Assembly (NCBI GenBank): GCA_017518415.1
Contig: JAFWVC010000105.1
Coordinates: 1-34,812 of the forward strand
Length of the DNA stretch: 34,812 nt
Reading direction: 5' to 3'
Origin: Clostridia bacterium
GTDB taxonomy: Bacteria; Bacillota; Clostridia; Oscillospirales; Acutalibacteraceae
Shown here: positions 33,973 through 34,812 of the stretch, piece by piece
How positions within the stretch are numbered: the stretch's first letter is position 1
How the letters are laid out: each line of letters opens with the position of its first letter
Position numbers and translations under genes: made by a program
Notes under the pieces: generated by a model
Told to the model about the DNA's origin: nothing
Database searches by the model: none
The model's input: only the letters and a program-made list of their open reading frames with translations

Positions 33973-34001
33973 TTGCACATTCCATACGGGGGTTTTATAC
34001 T
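33973..34001 (+). promoter_or_regulatory. Predicted sigma-A promoter for the last gene
   Basis: TTGCAC at 33973-33978, 17-nt spacer, TATACT at 33996-34001, 34 nt before the ATG at 34036. The rest of 33891-33972 shows no feature beyond a T7 run without a stem. Confidence 0.7.
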
Positions 34002-34035
34002 GGTCATAGATCTAAATTTTTTAGGAGGGATTTCT

Positions 34036-34767
34036 ATGAAAAAAACCATGAGATTCGCCACCATATGTCTGGTACTGGTGTTTGCAGCCGTCACGGCGCT
34101 GTCCGCTTCGGCGGCGGAATGCAAACCGCAGATCACTTCGTATGACAACGGACAAGTCATGTGGTGGGTCGGCACCAACATCACCTGCACGCCGACGGAA
34201 GATACCGGCTTTACGCTCAAATCCATTGACGGTACCTCCGCTGGCGCCGACGTTGCCTGGGGCTTTACCTACGGGCAGCTGAAACAAACGCCTTACTTCC
34301 ATGTAGGCATCGCCAATACGGAAGCCGAGGAAGGCTCCGTATACACGAAGCTGTTTGCCCTTGTGAACAATTCCTCTTATGTTTTCTTTGATCCCTTTAC
34401 CTCCACGGTAGAAAACTGGGTGCACGCCAGCAGCGTCAGCGGCCGGCATGCGATCGACCTGAAAGCAGCTGCCGACGAAGCGCAGCCCTCTTTGGCCGAC
34501 GACGCGCTGATCATCCTCTTCCTGTACGTCAGCCATGACGGGTTGGATCCCGTAAGCAACGATACGCTGACGGTCACCGAGTTCTATCTGTCCGACACGG
34601 AGAGCACCTCCGCCGATACCGGCGACACGGGCAGCGATACCGGCAGCCAGAATGATAACCAGGGCAGCACCGGCGCTGACACCGGTGCGGATCCTGCTAG
34701 TGCCTTTTCGAGACTTGCGTCTATTGATTTTAGCCATTTATTATTGCTCCCGCGACAGAAAGGATAG
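34036..34767 (+). CDS. Secreted protein of unknown function, 3' end probably replaced
   Basis: I start at ATG 34036 (243 residues as read), 7 nt after AGGAGGG. A Sec signal peptide (MKKTMRFATICLVLVFAAV, AxA site near SASAAE) is followed by a compact domain of about 165 residues (YDNGQVMWWVGTNI, FTLKSIDGTSAG, LFALVNNSSYVFFDPF). A Thr/Asp/Gly/Ser-rich stretch from about residue 195 (DTGDTGSDTGSQNDNQGS) looks like a spacer before a wall or membrane anchor. The expected anchor (LPxTG or a membrane segment followed by Arg/Lys) is absent. The last ~22 residues (ASAFSRLASIDF and on) come from AT-richer sequence that does not look coding. I infer that the true 3' end is cut off near 34695. Confidence 0.7.
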   Translation: MKKTMRFATICLVLVFAAVTALSASAAECKPQITSYDNGQVMWWVGTNITCTPTEDTGFTLKSIDGTSAGADVAWGFTYGQLKQTPYFHVGIANTEAEEGSVYTKLFALVNNSSYVFFDPFTSTVENWVHASSVSGRHAIDLKAAADEAQPSLADDALIILFLYVSHDGLDPVSNDTLTVTEFYLSDTESTSADTGDTGSDTGSQNDNQGSTGADTGADPASAFSRLASIDFSHLLLLPRQKG

Positions 34768-34812
34768 TCGGAGAGTCAGTTTCCAAAAATAGCCATAATC
34801 GTTGATAAAAAC
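34696..34812 (-). other. AT-rich foreign-looking segment with start of a minus-strand gene
   Basis: From about 34695 to the window edge the base composition shifts to AT-rich. On the minus strand an ATG at 34737 has GGGAG 9 nt upstream and encodes MAKINRRKSRKGTS before running into the secreted-protein gene. A basic KxxKKGTS-like opening resembles N-termini of phage-type tyrosine integrases, but fourteen residues are too few to claim it. It may be the edge of a mobile element or a contig assembly junction. Confidence 0.35.

Noticed and set aside
1-34812. CRISPR array, tRNA or rRNA genes, complete insertion sequence
   Set aside because: I saw no regularly spaced direct repeats, no T-loop-like tRNA signatures with a cloverleaf, and no transposase frame in the window.

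Overview
The window reads as chromosomal DNA of a moderately GC-rich, probably endospore-forming member of the Clostridia (Firmicutes). The evidence is gene content: a TepA-type ClpP paralogue directly upstream of an FtsK/SpoIIIE translocase (an order known from Bacillus), MtaB, an Lgt, AGGAGG-type ribosome-binding sites, and a Cys-rich cytosolic protein of a kind I recall from Clostridia. I cannot assign a genus.

Positions 1-12492 hold the most unusual part: eight consecutive same-strand genes for paralogous right-handed beta-helix proteins with pectate-lyase-3-type head motifs, the first cut by the window edge. They fall into three sequence types, here called A (genes 1, 3, 8), C (genes 4, 6; related to A) and B (genes 2, 5, 7), in the order A1-B1-A2-C1-B2-C2-B3-A3. 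The B proteins and A2 carry lipobox signal peptides, the C proteins ordinary Sec signals, and A3 has no signal. Every B gene follows an A or C gene by only 13-19 nt, whereas the other junctions are 35-92 nt and two of them hold long hairpins. This suggests co-translated A/C+B pairs forming a cell-surface beta-solenoid system of unknown substrate.

Positions 12492-21137 hold a bidirectional terminator, an AEC-family permease on the minus strand, and a divergent plus-strand operon: a double-ATPase acyl-CoA dehydratase activase and its dehydratase-like partner (8-nt overlap), then tepA (its ribosome-binding site lies inside a hairpin) and ftsK/spoIIIE.

Positions 21144-26161 hold a YgiQ-family radical SAM protein, a ComEC-like metallo-beta-lactamase-fold protein (86-nt overlap), mtaB, and a Cys-rich conserved protein behind a sigma-K-like promoter and a dyad. 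A perfect bidirectional terminator separates these from tsaD on the minus strand. TsaD (t6A synthesis) and MtaB (ms2t6A synthesis) act on the same tRNA base.

Positions 27301-34812 hold lgt with an extra acidic tail, a small CxC-rich membrane protein with its own strong promoter, glmS, a cytosolic GH38 alpha-mannosidase, and a secreted protein. The C-terminus of that last protein appears replaced after about 34695 by unrelated AT-richer DNA, either an insertion or a contig junction. I saw no tRNA, rRNA or CRISPR array, and no gene-free stretch longer than 300 bases.
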